DNA of 6,879 nucleotides from Nitrosomonadales bacterium (GTDB lineage: Bacteria > Pseudomonadota > Gammaproteobacteria > Burkholderiales > Sulfuricellaceae). Position numbers and translations under genes: made by a program. Of the stretch, positions 1 to 5,975 are shown piece after piece. The notes under the pieces were generated by a model. The model made no database searches, was not told the DNA's origin, and saw only the letters and a list, made by a program, of their open reading frames with translations. Within the stretch, counting starts at the first letter, position 1, and each line of letters starts with the position of its first letter. Location of the stretch: positions 4,028-10,906 of the forward strand of contig PQAG01000197.1 in NCBI GenBank assembly GCA_003104895.1, given 5' to 3'.

Positions 1-1061
1 TGCACCATGCCGTCTTCCATCGGCGACTGGTAGGGCCCGGCCTCGTTGATGCCCTGGCGATGCAGGGCGCGCCGCCCGTCGTCCATGCGCTGGCAGATTT
101 CCTCGTCCTCGACGGCGGTTTCGGTGTAAGCGGCCTGCTCGGCTTCGACGAATTCGCGCTCGAACAGGGCGATGTCTTCCGGATAGTAGAATTCGACCAC
201 GTTGCTGCAGCTCAGCGGGCCGCTGGGCTGGATGTGGCTGATCACCAGAACGTGCGGATACCACTCGATCATGATGTTGGGGTAATAGACCAGCCAGATG
301 GCGCCGTGGGCGGGGACCTTGCCGGCATCGTACCGGAGCACCTGTTCGTGCCATTTCTGGTAGACCGGGCTGCCGGAGTGGCTCAGGCCGTCCTTGATGC
401 CGACCGTCTGCACGCTGTACCACTCCCCGAATTCCCATTTCAGCTCGTCGCAGTTGACGAAGTTGCCGAGGCCGGGGTGGAAGGGCACGACGTGATAGTC
501 TTCCAGATAAACCTCGATGAAGGTTTTCCAGTTGAAGTTGTAGTGGTCCACCATCACCCGGTCCAGCATGTAGCCGGAAAAATCCAGGTCCTTCATCACG
601 CCCAGGTTTTTGAGGTCGTTTGCCACATCGCGCTGGCCCGAGAACAGCAGCCTGTTCCAGTTCTGCAAGGGCGTTTTGCCCAGGTCGAGGCAGGGGTTGC
701 CGGGGAAGTGCGGCGCGCCGATGAGCTTGCCGTTCATGTCGTAAGTCCAGCGATGCAGGGGGCAGACGATATTTTTCGCCTGGCCGCGGCCTTTCAGCAT
801 GATGGCCTGGCGGTGGCGGCAGATGTTGGAAAGCAGTTCGATGCCCTGTCCGGTGTGCACCAGGGTTTTGGCGTGGTTCATCCAGGCCAGCGAATGGTAG
901 TCGCCCACTTCGGGCACCATGAGCTCGTGGCCGATATAGTTCGGACCCTGGCTGAAAAAGAGCTGCTGCTCGATTTCATAAACCTGCGGGTTAATGTACC
1001 AATCTACCGGGAGCTGCGGAGAGGTTTTCAGCAGAGAGGAAGTGTTGGCCAAGTCTGACAT
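1..1061 (-). CDS. Rieske-type aromatic-ring-hydroxylating oxygenase alpha subunit (3' part missing)
   Basis: This is the N-terminal 353 codons of a Rieske non-heme iron oxygenase; the gene runs off the left edge. The ATG at 1061-1059 has an AAGGG stretch just upstream. The Rieske [2Fe-2S] motif is C81-R-H83, 16 residues, then C100-P-L-H103. The catalytic domain shows the mononuclear iron ligands H190 and H195 in EDYHVVPFH, and a likely carboxylate ligand near D319 in VEDEEICQRM. Family knowledge: electrons pass from a reductase through the Rieske cluster to the mononuclear iron, which activates O2. At the position three residues before the first iron histidine, where naphthalene dioxygenase has Asp, this protein has Glu (E187), as in choline/carnitine monooxygenase-like members. 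The substrate cannot be told from sequence. No reductase or ferredoxin gene is nearby. The gene diverges from the xseB-ispA-dxs cluster. The family call is firm; the specific function is unknown. Confidence 0.93.
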   Translation of the reverse strand, partial: MSDLANTSSLLKTSPQLPVDWYINPQVYEIEQQLFFSQGPNYIGHELMVPEVGDYHSLAWMNHAKTLVHTGQGIELLSNICRHRQAIMLKGRGQAKNIVCPLHRWTYDMNGKLIGAPHFPGNPCLDLGKTPLQNWNRLLFSGQRDVANDLKNLGVMKDLDFSGYMLDRVMVDHYNFNWKTFIEVYLEDYHVVPFHPGLGNFVNCDELKWEFGEWYSVQTVGIKDGLSHSGSPVYQKWHEQVLRYDAGKVPAHGAIWLVYYPNIMIEWYPHVLVISHIQPSGPLSCSNVVEFYYPEDIALFEREFVEAEQAAYTETAVEDEEICQRMDDGRRALHRQGINEAGPYQSPMEDGMV

Positions 1062-1169
1062 AGACACCCTTGGGAACCTCTGATTAGGAACGAGACGGGA
1101 AGCGGAAAAAGCAGATTATTTTGTCCCAATTTGGCCCCCGGCGCAATATTCCGGTAAAATTGCGGATTG

Positions 1170-1197
1170 ATTATATGACTGGCCTTTCCCAAGTCTG
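1170..1197 (-). promoter_or_regulatory. Candidate promoter for the Rieske oxygenase gene
   Basis: On the minus strand a perfect TATAAT (1175-1170) is preceded by CAGACT (1197-1192), with a 16-base spacer. The -35 matches the sigma-70 consensus only in its GAC core. It would give a leader of about 100 bases. The 172-base divergent spacer (1062-1233) must also hold the start signals of the xseB cluster; on that strand I see only a weak TATATG at 1172-1177 without a good -35. This is a consensus match by eye only. Confidence 0.3.
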
Positions 1198-1233
1198 GAT
1201 GGGCTTTTTTTATTCTACTGAATTTAGTTCTAA

Positions 1234-1488
1234 ATGAGCCGGCCTGCCAAAAACGCCCCACCCAAAAGCTTCGAAAATGCCCTGACCGAGCTGGAGCAGG
1301 TCGTTGCCGGCATGGAGGCCGGCCAGTTGCCGCTGGAGCAATCCCTTGCCGCATACCAGCGTGGCATGGAACTGCTCCGCTTCTGCCAGGAAACGCTGCA
1401 GGATGCGCAGCAGCAGGTGAAAATCATGGAGGCGGGTGCGGTCAGGGATTTCAGTATTGACGGCGGGAATGCAGGTGCTGGCGAATAA
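1234..1488 (+). CDS. xseB: Exodeoxyribonuclease VII small subunit
   Basis: The 84-residue product matches the small subunit of exonuclease VII, which binds XseA to form the nuclease that degrades single-stranded DNA into oligonucleotides in the cytoplasm. Family features are the FENALTELEQVV start of the helical hairpin (residues 13-24), the G-x-LPLEQSLAAYQRGMEL segment, and a helix ending in Q-rich LQDAQQQVK. The length is typical (about 80 residues). The ATG lies directly after a TAA with no clear Shine-Dalgarno sequence, but the N-terminus aligns with known XseB proteins, so the start is accepted. It is the first gene of a tight cluster with ispA and dxs, and its 3' end overlaps the ispA start. 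The large subunit xseA is not in the window, as is usual for this order. Confidence 0.95.
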   Translation: MSRPAKNAPPKSFENALTELEQVVAGMEAGQLPLEQSLAAYQRGMELLRFCQETLQDAQQQVKIMEAGAVRDFSIDGGNAGAGE

Positions 1489-2374
1489 GGATTTCAATGA
1501 CTGGGCGCGGCAGCGCCAGATGCACATGGAAACGGTGCTGGAGCGCGTGCTGCCTTCTGCGGACCTGGCGCCGCAGCGCCTTCATCAGGCGATGCGCTAC
1601 GCAGCGCTGGATGGGGGCAAGCGGGTGCGGCCGCTGCTGGCCTTTGCCGCGGGCGAGCTGACCAGCGCACCCGTCGATCGCGTGGAAACCGTGGCTGCCG
1701 CGGTCGAGCTGATTCATGTCTATTCACTGGTGCATGACGACCTGCCGTGCATGGACAATGACGAGTTGCGCCGCGGCAAGCCGACCTGCCACGTGGCGTT
1801 CGATGAGGCCACCGCGCTGCTGGTGGGCGACAGCCTGCAGAGTCTGGCATTCCAGCTGATTGCTGAGCGCACGGTGGCCCATAGCCCTTCCATCCAGCTC
1901 GAGCTGATCCGCCTGCTGGCGCTGGCTTCCGGTTCGCGGGGCATGGCGGGGGGGCAGGCGATCGACCTTGAGTCGGTCGGCAAGACCCTGACCCAGACGG
2001 AACTGGAATTCATGCATATCCACAAGACCGGGGCGCTGATCCGGGCCGCGGTGCTGCTGGGCGCGCATGCCGGGAGCGGGCTGGATTCATCCCAGCTGGA
2101 CGCGATCAATCACTATGCCACGTGTGTCGGCCTCGCGTTCCAGGTGATGGACGACATTCTCGACGTGGAGGCCAGCACGGCCACGCTGGGCAAGACGGCG
2201 GGCAAGGACGCCGAACAGAACAAACCGACCTATGTCAGCATTCTCGGGCTGGAAGCGGCCCGCAAGCTGGCGGAGGACCTGCACCACAATGCCCTGTTGG
2301 CCCTGCCCGAATTTGGCGAGAGCGCCAGAAGGCTGGCCCAGATCGCCGATTTCATCGTGCAGCGCCAGTCCTGA
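1469..2374 (+). CDS. ispA: Farnesyl diphosphate synthase (short-chain polyprenyl synthase)
   Basis: A cytoplasmic prenyltransferase that condenses dimethylallyl diphosphate with two isopentenyl diphosphates to give farnesyl diphosphate, the precursor of quinone side chains and undecaprenol. With the start used here it has 301 residues, close to the roughly 300 of E. coli IspA. Motifs: GGKRVRP (49-55), first Asp-rich motif DDLPCMD (90-96) followed by NDELRRGKPTCH, KTGALIR in the middle, second Asp-rich motif DDILD (228-232), and GKTAGKDAEQNKPTY (241-255). The DDxxxxD form of the first motif is that of bacterial farnesyl synthases. The start is uncertain: ATG 1469 overlaps xseB by 20 bases; GTG 1475 has better spacing from the GGCGGGA at 1462-1468; GTG 1436 would add 11 residues and looks too long. 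dxs begins directly after the stop. Confidence 0.95.
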   Translation: MQVLANKDFNDWARQRQMHMETVLERVLPSADLAPQRLHQAMRYAALDGGKRVRPLLAFAAGELTSAPVDRVETVAAAVELIHVYSLVHDDLPCMDNDELRRGKPTCHVAFDEATALLVGDSLQSLAFQLIAERTVAHSPSIQLELIRLLALASGSRGMAGGQAIDLESVGKTLTQTELEFMHIHKTGALIRAAVLLGAHAGSGLDSSQLDAINHYATCVGLAFQVMDDILDVEASTATLGKTAGKDAEQNKPTYVSILGLEAARKLAEDLHHNALLALPEFGESARRLAQIADFIVQRQS

Positions 2375-4222
2375 ATGGCTTCCCTGCTTGAAACCATAGA
2401 CAACCCGCAACAGTTGCGCCAGCTGGAACGCCGCCAGTTGCCGCAACTGGCGCAGGAACTGCGCCAGTTCATGATCGAGAGCGTGTCGCGCACCGGCGGG
2501 CACCTGTCTTCCAATCTCGGCACGGTGGAACTGACCATCGCGCTGCATTACGTTTTCAATACCCCGTCCGACCGGCTGGTGTGGGACGTGGGGCATCAGA
2601 CCTATCCCCACAAGATTCTGACTGGCCGGCGCGAGGCCATGAGCCGCCTGCGCATGCTGGGCGGCATTGCCGGGTTTCCGCGCCGCGATGAAAGCGAATA
2701 TGACGCCTTTGGCGCAGGGCATTCCAGCACCTCCATCAGCGCGGCGCTGGGCATGGCGGTGGCGGCCAAGCAGCAGGGCGATGAGCGGCGTGCCGTGGCG
2801 ATTATCGGCGATGGCGCCATGACGGCGGGTATGGCCTTCGAGGCGCTCAACAATGCCGGGGCGATGGACGCCAACCTGCTGGTGATCCTCAACGACAACG
2901 ACATGTCCATCTCGCCCAATGTCGGCGCGCTCAACAATTATCTTGCCAAGCTGATGTCCGGCCGTTTCTATGCGGCAGCGCGGCGGGCTGGCGAAAAGGT
3001 GCTGTCGGTCGCGCCGCCGATACTCGAGCTGGCCAAGCGCGCGGAAGAGCACATGAAGGGCATGGTGATCCCGGGCACCCTGTTCGAGGAATTCGGCTTC
3101 AACTACATCGGGCCCATCGACGGGCATGATCTGGATGCGCTGATTCCCACCCTCAGCAACATCAGGCAGCTGCAAGGCCCGCAGTTTCTGCATGTGGTCA
3201 CGCAAAAGGGCAAGGGCTTCAGGCGTGCCGAGGAAGATCCCTGCCTCTATCATGGCGTGGCCAGATTCAATCCTGAAGATGGGGTCGAGGAGTGCAAGCC
3301 GTCTGGCGGCCAAACCTATACCCAGATATTCGGCGACTGGCTGTGCGACATGGCGCAGGCCGACCCGCGCCTGGTGGGGATCACGCCGGCGATGTGCGAA
3401 GGCTCCGGCATGGCGTGTTTTTCCAAGCGCTTCCCGGCGCGCTATTTCGATGTCGGCATCGCCGAGCAGCATGCGGTGACCTTCGCCGCCGGGCTGGCTT
3501 GCGAAGGACTGAAACCGGTGGTGGCAATCTATTCCACCTTCCTGCAGCGCGCCTACGACCAGCTGGTTCATGATGTCGCCCTGCAGAACCTGCCGGTGGT
3601 GTTCGCGATCGACCGCGCCGGGCTGGTCGGCGCCGATGGCCCGACTCATGCCGGCAGCTTCGACCTGTCCTTCCTGCGCTGCATCCCCAACATGGTGGTG
3701 ATGGCGCCAAGCGACGAGAACGAGTGCCGCCAGATGCTTTATACCGCTTTCCAGCTGGATCAGCCTTCAGCGGTGCGTTATCCGCGCGGCGGCGGCAGCG
3801 GCGTCACCGTCGAGGCCAAGATGACTGCGCTGCCAGTGGGGCGCGGCGAGATCCGCCGCCATGGCGGGAAAGTGGCCATCCTGGCCTTTGGCAGCATGCT
3901 TGCGCCGGCGCTGGCGGCAGCCGAGGAACTGAATGCCACCGTTGCCAACATGCGCTTCGTCAAGCCGCTGGATGACGAACTGGTGAAAACGCTGGCCGCA
4001 AGCCATACGCTGCTGGTGACGGTGGAGGAGAATGCCGTCATGGGCGGCGCGGGCGGCGCGGTGGCGGAAAGCCTGCAGAGCCAGGGCGTGACGGTGCCGC
4101 TGCTCCATCTGGGCTTGCCTGATGCCTTCATCGAGCAGGGCACGGCTGCGGAATTGCTGGCGAAATGCGGGCTGGACAAGGATGGTCTGGTGCGCGCCAT
4201 CCGGAAAATATTACCCGAGTAG
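2375..4222 (+). CDS. dxs: 1-deoxy-D-xylulose-5-phosphate synthase
   Basis: The thiamine-diphosphate enzyme that joins pyruvate and glyceraldehyde 3-phosphate to make 1-deoxyxylulose 5-phosphate, the entry and flux-controlling step of the MEP isoprenoid pathway (the product also feeds thiamine and pyridoxal synthesis). The 615 residues match the full family length (E. coli 620). Visible residues: H43 in TGGHLSSNLG, GAGHSS (113-118), the ThDP/Mg motif GDG (145-147) closing at N175 in NDNDMSIS, catalytic E364 in DVGIAEQHAV, and H425 in DGPTHAG; a transketolase C-terminal domain follows. The ATG abuts the ispA TGA with no gap, so translation is probably coupled. No frameshift or missing key residue was seen. 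The neighbouring ispA consumes the downstream product of this pathway. Confidence 0.98.
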   Translation: MASLLETIDNPQQLRQLERRQLPQLAQELRQFMIESVSRTGGHLSSNLGTVELTIALHYVFNTPSDRLVWDVGHQTYPHKILTGRREAMSRLRMLGGIAGFPRRDESEYDAFGAGHSSTSISAALGMAVAAKQQGDERRAVAIIGDGAMTAGMAFEALNNAGAMDANLLVILNDNDMSISPNVGALNNYLAKLMSGRFYAAARRAGEKVLSVAPPILELAKRAEEHMKGMVIPGTLFEEFGFNYIGPIDGHDLDALIPTLSNIRQLQGPQFLHVVTQKGKGFRRAEEDPCLYHGVARFNPEDGVEECKPSGGQTYTQIFGDWLCDMAQADPRLVGITPAMCEGSGMACFSKRFPARYFDVGIAEQHAVTFAAGLACEGLKPVVAIYSTFLQRAYDQLVHDVALQNLPVVFAIDRAGLVGADGPTHAGSFDLSFLRCIPNMVVMAPSDENECRQMLYTAFQLDQPSAVRYPRGGGSGVTVEAKMTALPVGRGEIRRHGGKVAILAFGSMLAPALAAAEELNATVANMRFVKPLDDELVKTLAASHTLLVTVEENAVMGGAGGAVAESLQSQGVTVPLLHLGLPDAFIEQGTAAELLAKCGLDKDGLVRAIRKILPE

Positions 4223-4231
4223 TTTACTCGG
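4215..4231 (+). terminator. Small hairpin across the dxs stop codon, possible weak terminator or attenuator
   Basis: CCGAGTA (4215-4221) and TACTCGG (4225-4231) form a perfect 7-base-pair stem with a GTT loop, including the dxs stop codon (4220-4222). The following TTATTTGG is only moderately T-rich, so termination would be weak. It would separate the xseB-ispA-dxs transcript from folE2. Its right arm overlaps the candidate folE2 -35 box. An mRNA-end stabiliser is an alternative reading. Confidence 0.35.
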
Positions 4232-4251
4232 TTATTTGGATGGGTTATACT
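4223..4251 (+). promoter_or_regulatory. Candidate sigma-70 promoter for folE2
   Basis: TTTACT (4223-4228) and TATACT (4246-4251) are separated by exactly 17 bases and match the -35 and -10 consensus at 4 and 5 of 6 positions. They lie 40 bases before the folE2 start. A GGTTA (4243-4247) / TAACC (4262-4266) inverted pair surrounds the region of the -10 box and expected start point, and could be an operator half-site pair; no regulator can be named. Confidence 0.5.
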
Positions 4252-4290
4252 AAGTCTAAATTAACCGCATCAATGTGAGGAAAAGCGCTC

Positions 4291-5118
4291 ATGAGCAACT
4301 GCAACATTCCCTGTGACGGAACCACAGCCGCCTGCGAGATCGAGGATGTCCAGTCTTCCCACGACAGCCGCCAGATCGCCATCGACAAGGTCGGAATCAA
4401 ATCCATCCGCCATCCGGTGAGGGTCGCGGACAAGAGCGAGGGCGTGCAGCACACCATCGCCGTGTTCAACATGTACGTGCACCTGCCCCACAATTTCAAG
4501 GGCACCCACATGTCGCGTTTCATCGAGATTCTCAACAGCTACGAGCGCGAGGTGTCGGTGGAAAACTTTGAAACCATGTTGCGCGAGATGGTGGTGCGCC
4601 TGGAGGCCGAATCCGGCCACGTGGAGATGACTTTCCCCTATTTCATCAACAAGAAGGCGCCGGTTTCCGGGGTGCAGAGCCTGATGGATTACGAAGTCAC
4701 TTTCACGGGCGAAATCCGCAACGGTGAATACCGCCAGACCACCAAGGTGGTGATTCCGGTGACCAGTCTGTGCCCGTGTTCGAAGAAAATTTCCGACTAT
4801 GGCGCGCACAACCAGCGTTCGCACGTCACCGTGACGGCGCGCACCAATGAAATGGTGTGGCTCGAAGATATCGTGCGTCTGGTCGAGGATCAGGCCTCGT
4901 GCGAGGTGTATGGATTGCTGAAGCGCCCGGACGAGAAATACGTGACCGAGCGCGCCTACGACAACCCCAAGTTTGTCGAGGACATGGTGCGGGACGTGGC
5001 CGCCGTGCTGAACCAGGACAAACGGATCGACGCCTATATCGTCGAGTCCGAAAACTTCGAATCCATCCATAATCATTCAGCCTACGCTCTGATCGAAAAA
5101 GACAAGACAGCAGGCTGA
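4291..5118 (+). CDS. folE2: GTP cyclohydrolase IB (FolE2)
   Basis: A T-fold family enzyme that converts GTP to 7,8-dihydroneopterin triphosphate and formate, the first step to tetrahydrofolate and other pterins. It is the metal-flexible alternative to zinc-dependent FolE. The 275-residue product carries IAIDKVGIKSIRHP near the start, FIEILNSYE, and the signature LCPCSKKISDYGAHNQRSH. C161, H173 and E215 correspond by spacing to the metal/catalytic C147, H159 and E201 of the Neisseria gonorrhoeae enzyme (recalled numbering). The ATG at 4291 has a good TGAGGAAA ribosome binding site about 9 bases upstream. Compared with the Neisseria protein it has about 14 extra N-terminal residues holding C4, C8 and C15. 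It probably has its own promoter (4223-4251). Its last 21 codons and stop belong to a 69-base sequence repeated exactly downstream. Confidence 0.97.
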   Translation: MSNCNIPCDGTTAACEIEDVQSSHDSRQIAIDKVGIKSIRHPVRVADKSEGVQHTIAVFNMYVHLPHNFKGTHMSRFIEILNSYEREVSVENFETMLREMVVRLEAESGHVEMTFPYFINKKAPVSGVQSLMDYEVTFTGEIRNGEYRQTTKVVIPVTSLCPCSKKISDYGAHNQRSHVTVTARTNEMVWLEDIVRLVEDQASCEVYGLLKRPDEKYVTERAYDNPKFVEDMVRDVAAVLNQDKRIDAYIVESENFESIHNHSAYALIEKDKTAG

Positions 5119-5119
5119 C
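5051..5119 (+). repeat. 69-base direct repeat, copy 1 (in-frame 3' end of folE2)
   Basis: This copy begins inside codon 254 of folE2 and runs through the TGA stop plus one base. It is identical at all 69 positions to 5182-5250, an offset of 131 bases. The match ends abruptly on both sides (5050 G against 5181 T; 5120 A against 5251 G). Copy 1 is the functional end of the gene, reading NFESIHNHSAYALIEK and onward to the stop. Confidence 0.98.
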
Positions 5120-5181
5120 AACATCCATGGATTCGACGTTTCTGAGAAGACTAACCCCGCGCAGCGGATTATGTCGGAACT
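5120..5181. other. 62-base spacer between the folE2 3'-end repeats, origin unknown
   Basis: The spacer is not a copy of the folE2 sequence before copy 1, so the 131-base unit is not a simple tandem duplication. It contains the palindrome ATCCATGGAT (5123-5132) and a short CCGC-GCA-GCGG hairpin (5157-5167). ATGGATTCGA (5127-5136) is the exact reverse complement of TCGAATCCAT in each repeat copy (5057-5066 and 5188-5197). An 18-codon open frame (5127-5183) has no ribosome binding site and is not called a gene. No transposon end was recognised. Confidence 0.6.
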
Positions 5182-5250
5182 AAAACTTCGAATCCATCCA
5201 TAATCATTCAGCCTACGCTCTGATCGAAAAAGACAAGACAGCAGGCTGAC
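5182..5250 (+). repeat. 69-base direct repeat, copy 2 (orphan folE2 3' end)
   Basis: This is an exact second copy of the end of folE2, including its stop codon, but it is not joined to a gene body. In the folE2 reading phase the codon just before it reads TAA (5181-5183), so it cannot be translated from upstream. It is followed within 10 bases by the strong terminator. The junction of copy 2 with the terminator is therefore plausibly the original folE2 3' flank, with the 131-base unit added later (inference). Confidence 0.95.
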
Positions 5251-5259
5251 GGATTTGCG

Positions 5260-5289
5260 AAAAAAATCCCGCTCCAGCGGGATTTTTTT
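5260..5289. terminator. Bidirectional rho-independent terminator between folE2 and the protease gene
   Basis: AAAAAAATCCCGCT (5260-5273) pairs perfectly with AGCGGGATTTTTTT (5276-5289) around a very small loop; in practice the last pair would open to give a four-base loop. A GC-rich core flanked by A7 and T7 gives a T-tract on both strands, so it can end folE2 transcripts from the left and protease gene transcripts from the right. The protease stop codon lies 15 bases away. Confidence 0.93.
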
Positions 5290-5304
5290 GACCTCATCCA
5301 GAGT

Positions 5305-5955
5305 TCAGAATCGCCTGGTCAATACCATGCTGCTTCCCTCGCGCTTCATGTCCACGCGGTTGAGGAAGCTCATGCCCAGCAGCACCACGGGCATGGCGCT
5401 TTCATGCACGATTCCCTCGACTCCGTTGAGGCTGATGCCGCCCACTTTCACATTGTTCAGGCTGACGCGGTAAACCTGTGCCACGCCATTGGCGGTTGAA
5501 GACAGGCCCTTCTGTCCGTTGAGATAGGCAATGCCCAGGCGTTTGGCTTCGGCGCTGCTCATGCTGATCGCGCTGGCGCCAGTGTCGACAAGGAAGCGGG
5601 TGGGGCTGCCATTGATGCTGCCGGTGGTGATGAAGTGCCCTTGCGCGTCGGCCGTCAGTGTCACGCTGGCCGTGCCGACCGAATCCTGGACTCCACCCGT
5701 CGAGACGCCTTCGCCAAGGCCCAGGGTTTGCTGTTTGCCGTCAATCTCCAGCACGGCCCGGTTCGAGTCGGCGCTCAGCAGTTTTACCCCTTCCGGCGTC
5801 TTTTCGCCCGTCTTGAGCAGTCTTTGCGCGCCGCCATTGATGGTGACAAGCGCCTTGCCGCTGAATAGCCCGGCCACGCTGACACTGGTTGCATGGGCCG
5901 AAGCGGAGAGTAGCAATACGGTCATCAAAGCTAGGTTAGAATGCTGTTTTTTCAT
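5305..5955 (-). CDS. Exported retropepsin-like aspartic protease
   Basis: A 216-residue protein with a signal peptide (MKK start, hydrophobic stretch LALMTVLLLSASAHA, likely cut after A22), so it should act in the periplasm or be held at the membrane. Residues 23 to about 95 form a small beta-rich domain of unknown role. The C-terminal half is a retropepsin-like domain with FLVDTGASAISMS, catalytic D124 in the DTGAS signature (124-128), and the family ending PVVLLGMSFLNRVDM. Having one DTG motif, it would work as a homodimer, as known for this fold; its targets are unknown. It resembles the clan AA aspartic proteases common in proteobacteria (TIGR02281-like). ATG 5955 is chosen over TTG 5973 because it opens a clean signal peptide and has GGGAG about 10 bases upstream. 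It converges on the folE2 terminator and starts 20 bases from the divergent amidotransferase gene. Confidence 0.9.
   Translation of the reverse strand: MKKQHSNLALMTVLLLSASAHATSVSVAGLFSGKALVTINGGAQRLLKTGEKTPEGVKLLSADSNRAVLEIDGKQQTLGLGEGVSTGGVQDSVGTASVTLTADAQGHFITTGSINGSPTRFLVDTGASAISMSSAEAKRLGIAYLNGQKGLSSTANGVAQVYRVSLNNVKVGGISLNGVEGIVHESAMPVVLLGMSFLNRVDMKREGSSMVLTRRF
5937..5942 (+). promoter_or_regulatory. Candidate -10 box for the amidotransferase gene
   Basis: TAGAAT matches the -10 consensus at 5 of 6 positions and lies 33 bases before the start codon of the plus-strand gene at 5976. No good -35 box is visible at 16-18 bases. It lies inside the signal peptide codons of the opposing protease gene. 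This is weak evidence, noted because the 20-base gap between the two genes leaves no room for a promoter of its own. Confidence 0.25.
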
Positions 5956-5975
5956 GACGCCAGAGGCTCCCAAGA

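Noticed and set aside
60..1058. Long plus-strand open frame of 332 codons
   Set aside because: It is the antisense shadow of the Rieske oxygenase gene, whose minus-strand product has the full Rieske and iron-ligand motifs. The plus-strand product shows no recognisable domain.
1187..1211. Terminator-like CCCA...TGGG followed by a T-run upstream of xseB
   Set aside because: The stem is only four base pairs with an eight-base loop, too weak to call, and it sits in a divergent promoter region where a terminator is not expected.
2087..3649. Minus-strand open frame of 520 codons
   Set aside because: It lies antisense to the end of ispA and most of dxs, both of which carry complete catalytic motifs. 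It arises from codon bias in high-GC DNA.
3780..3801. GGC-rich repeat-like run inside dxs
   Set aside because: It encodes an ordinary RGGGSG linker of the Dxs protein and reflects codon bias, not a separate repeat element.
4270..5076. Minus-strand open frame of 268 codons
   Set aside because: It is a shadow of folE2, rich in His, Val and Asp as expected from antisense reading, with no recognisable domain.
5136..5158. Resemblance of the spacer, read on the minus strand, to Tn3-family ends (GGGG followed by CTCAGAAA)
   Set aside because: The distance between the GGGG and CTCAGAAA parts is about four bases longer than in the Tn21 end as I recall it. The conserved inner end of the 38-base repeat is absent, and no second inverted end is present.
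5127..5183. 18-codon open frame filling the spacer between the folE2 repeats
   Set aside because: It has no ribosome binding site, is very short, and has no recognisable similarity; its stop at the repeat junction is likely to be chance.
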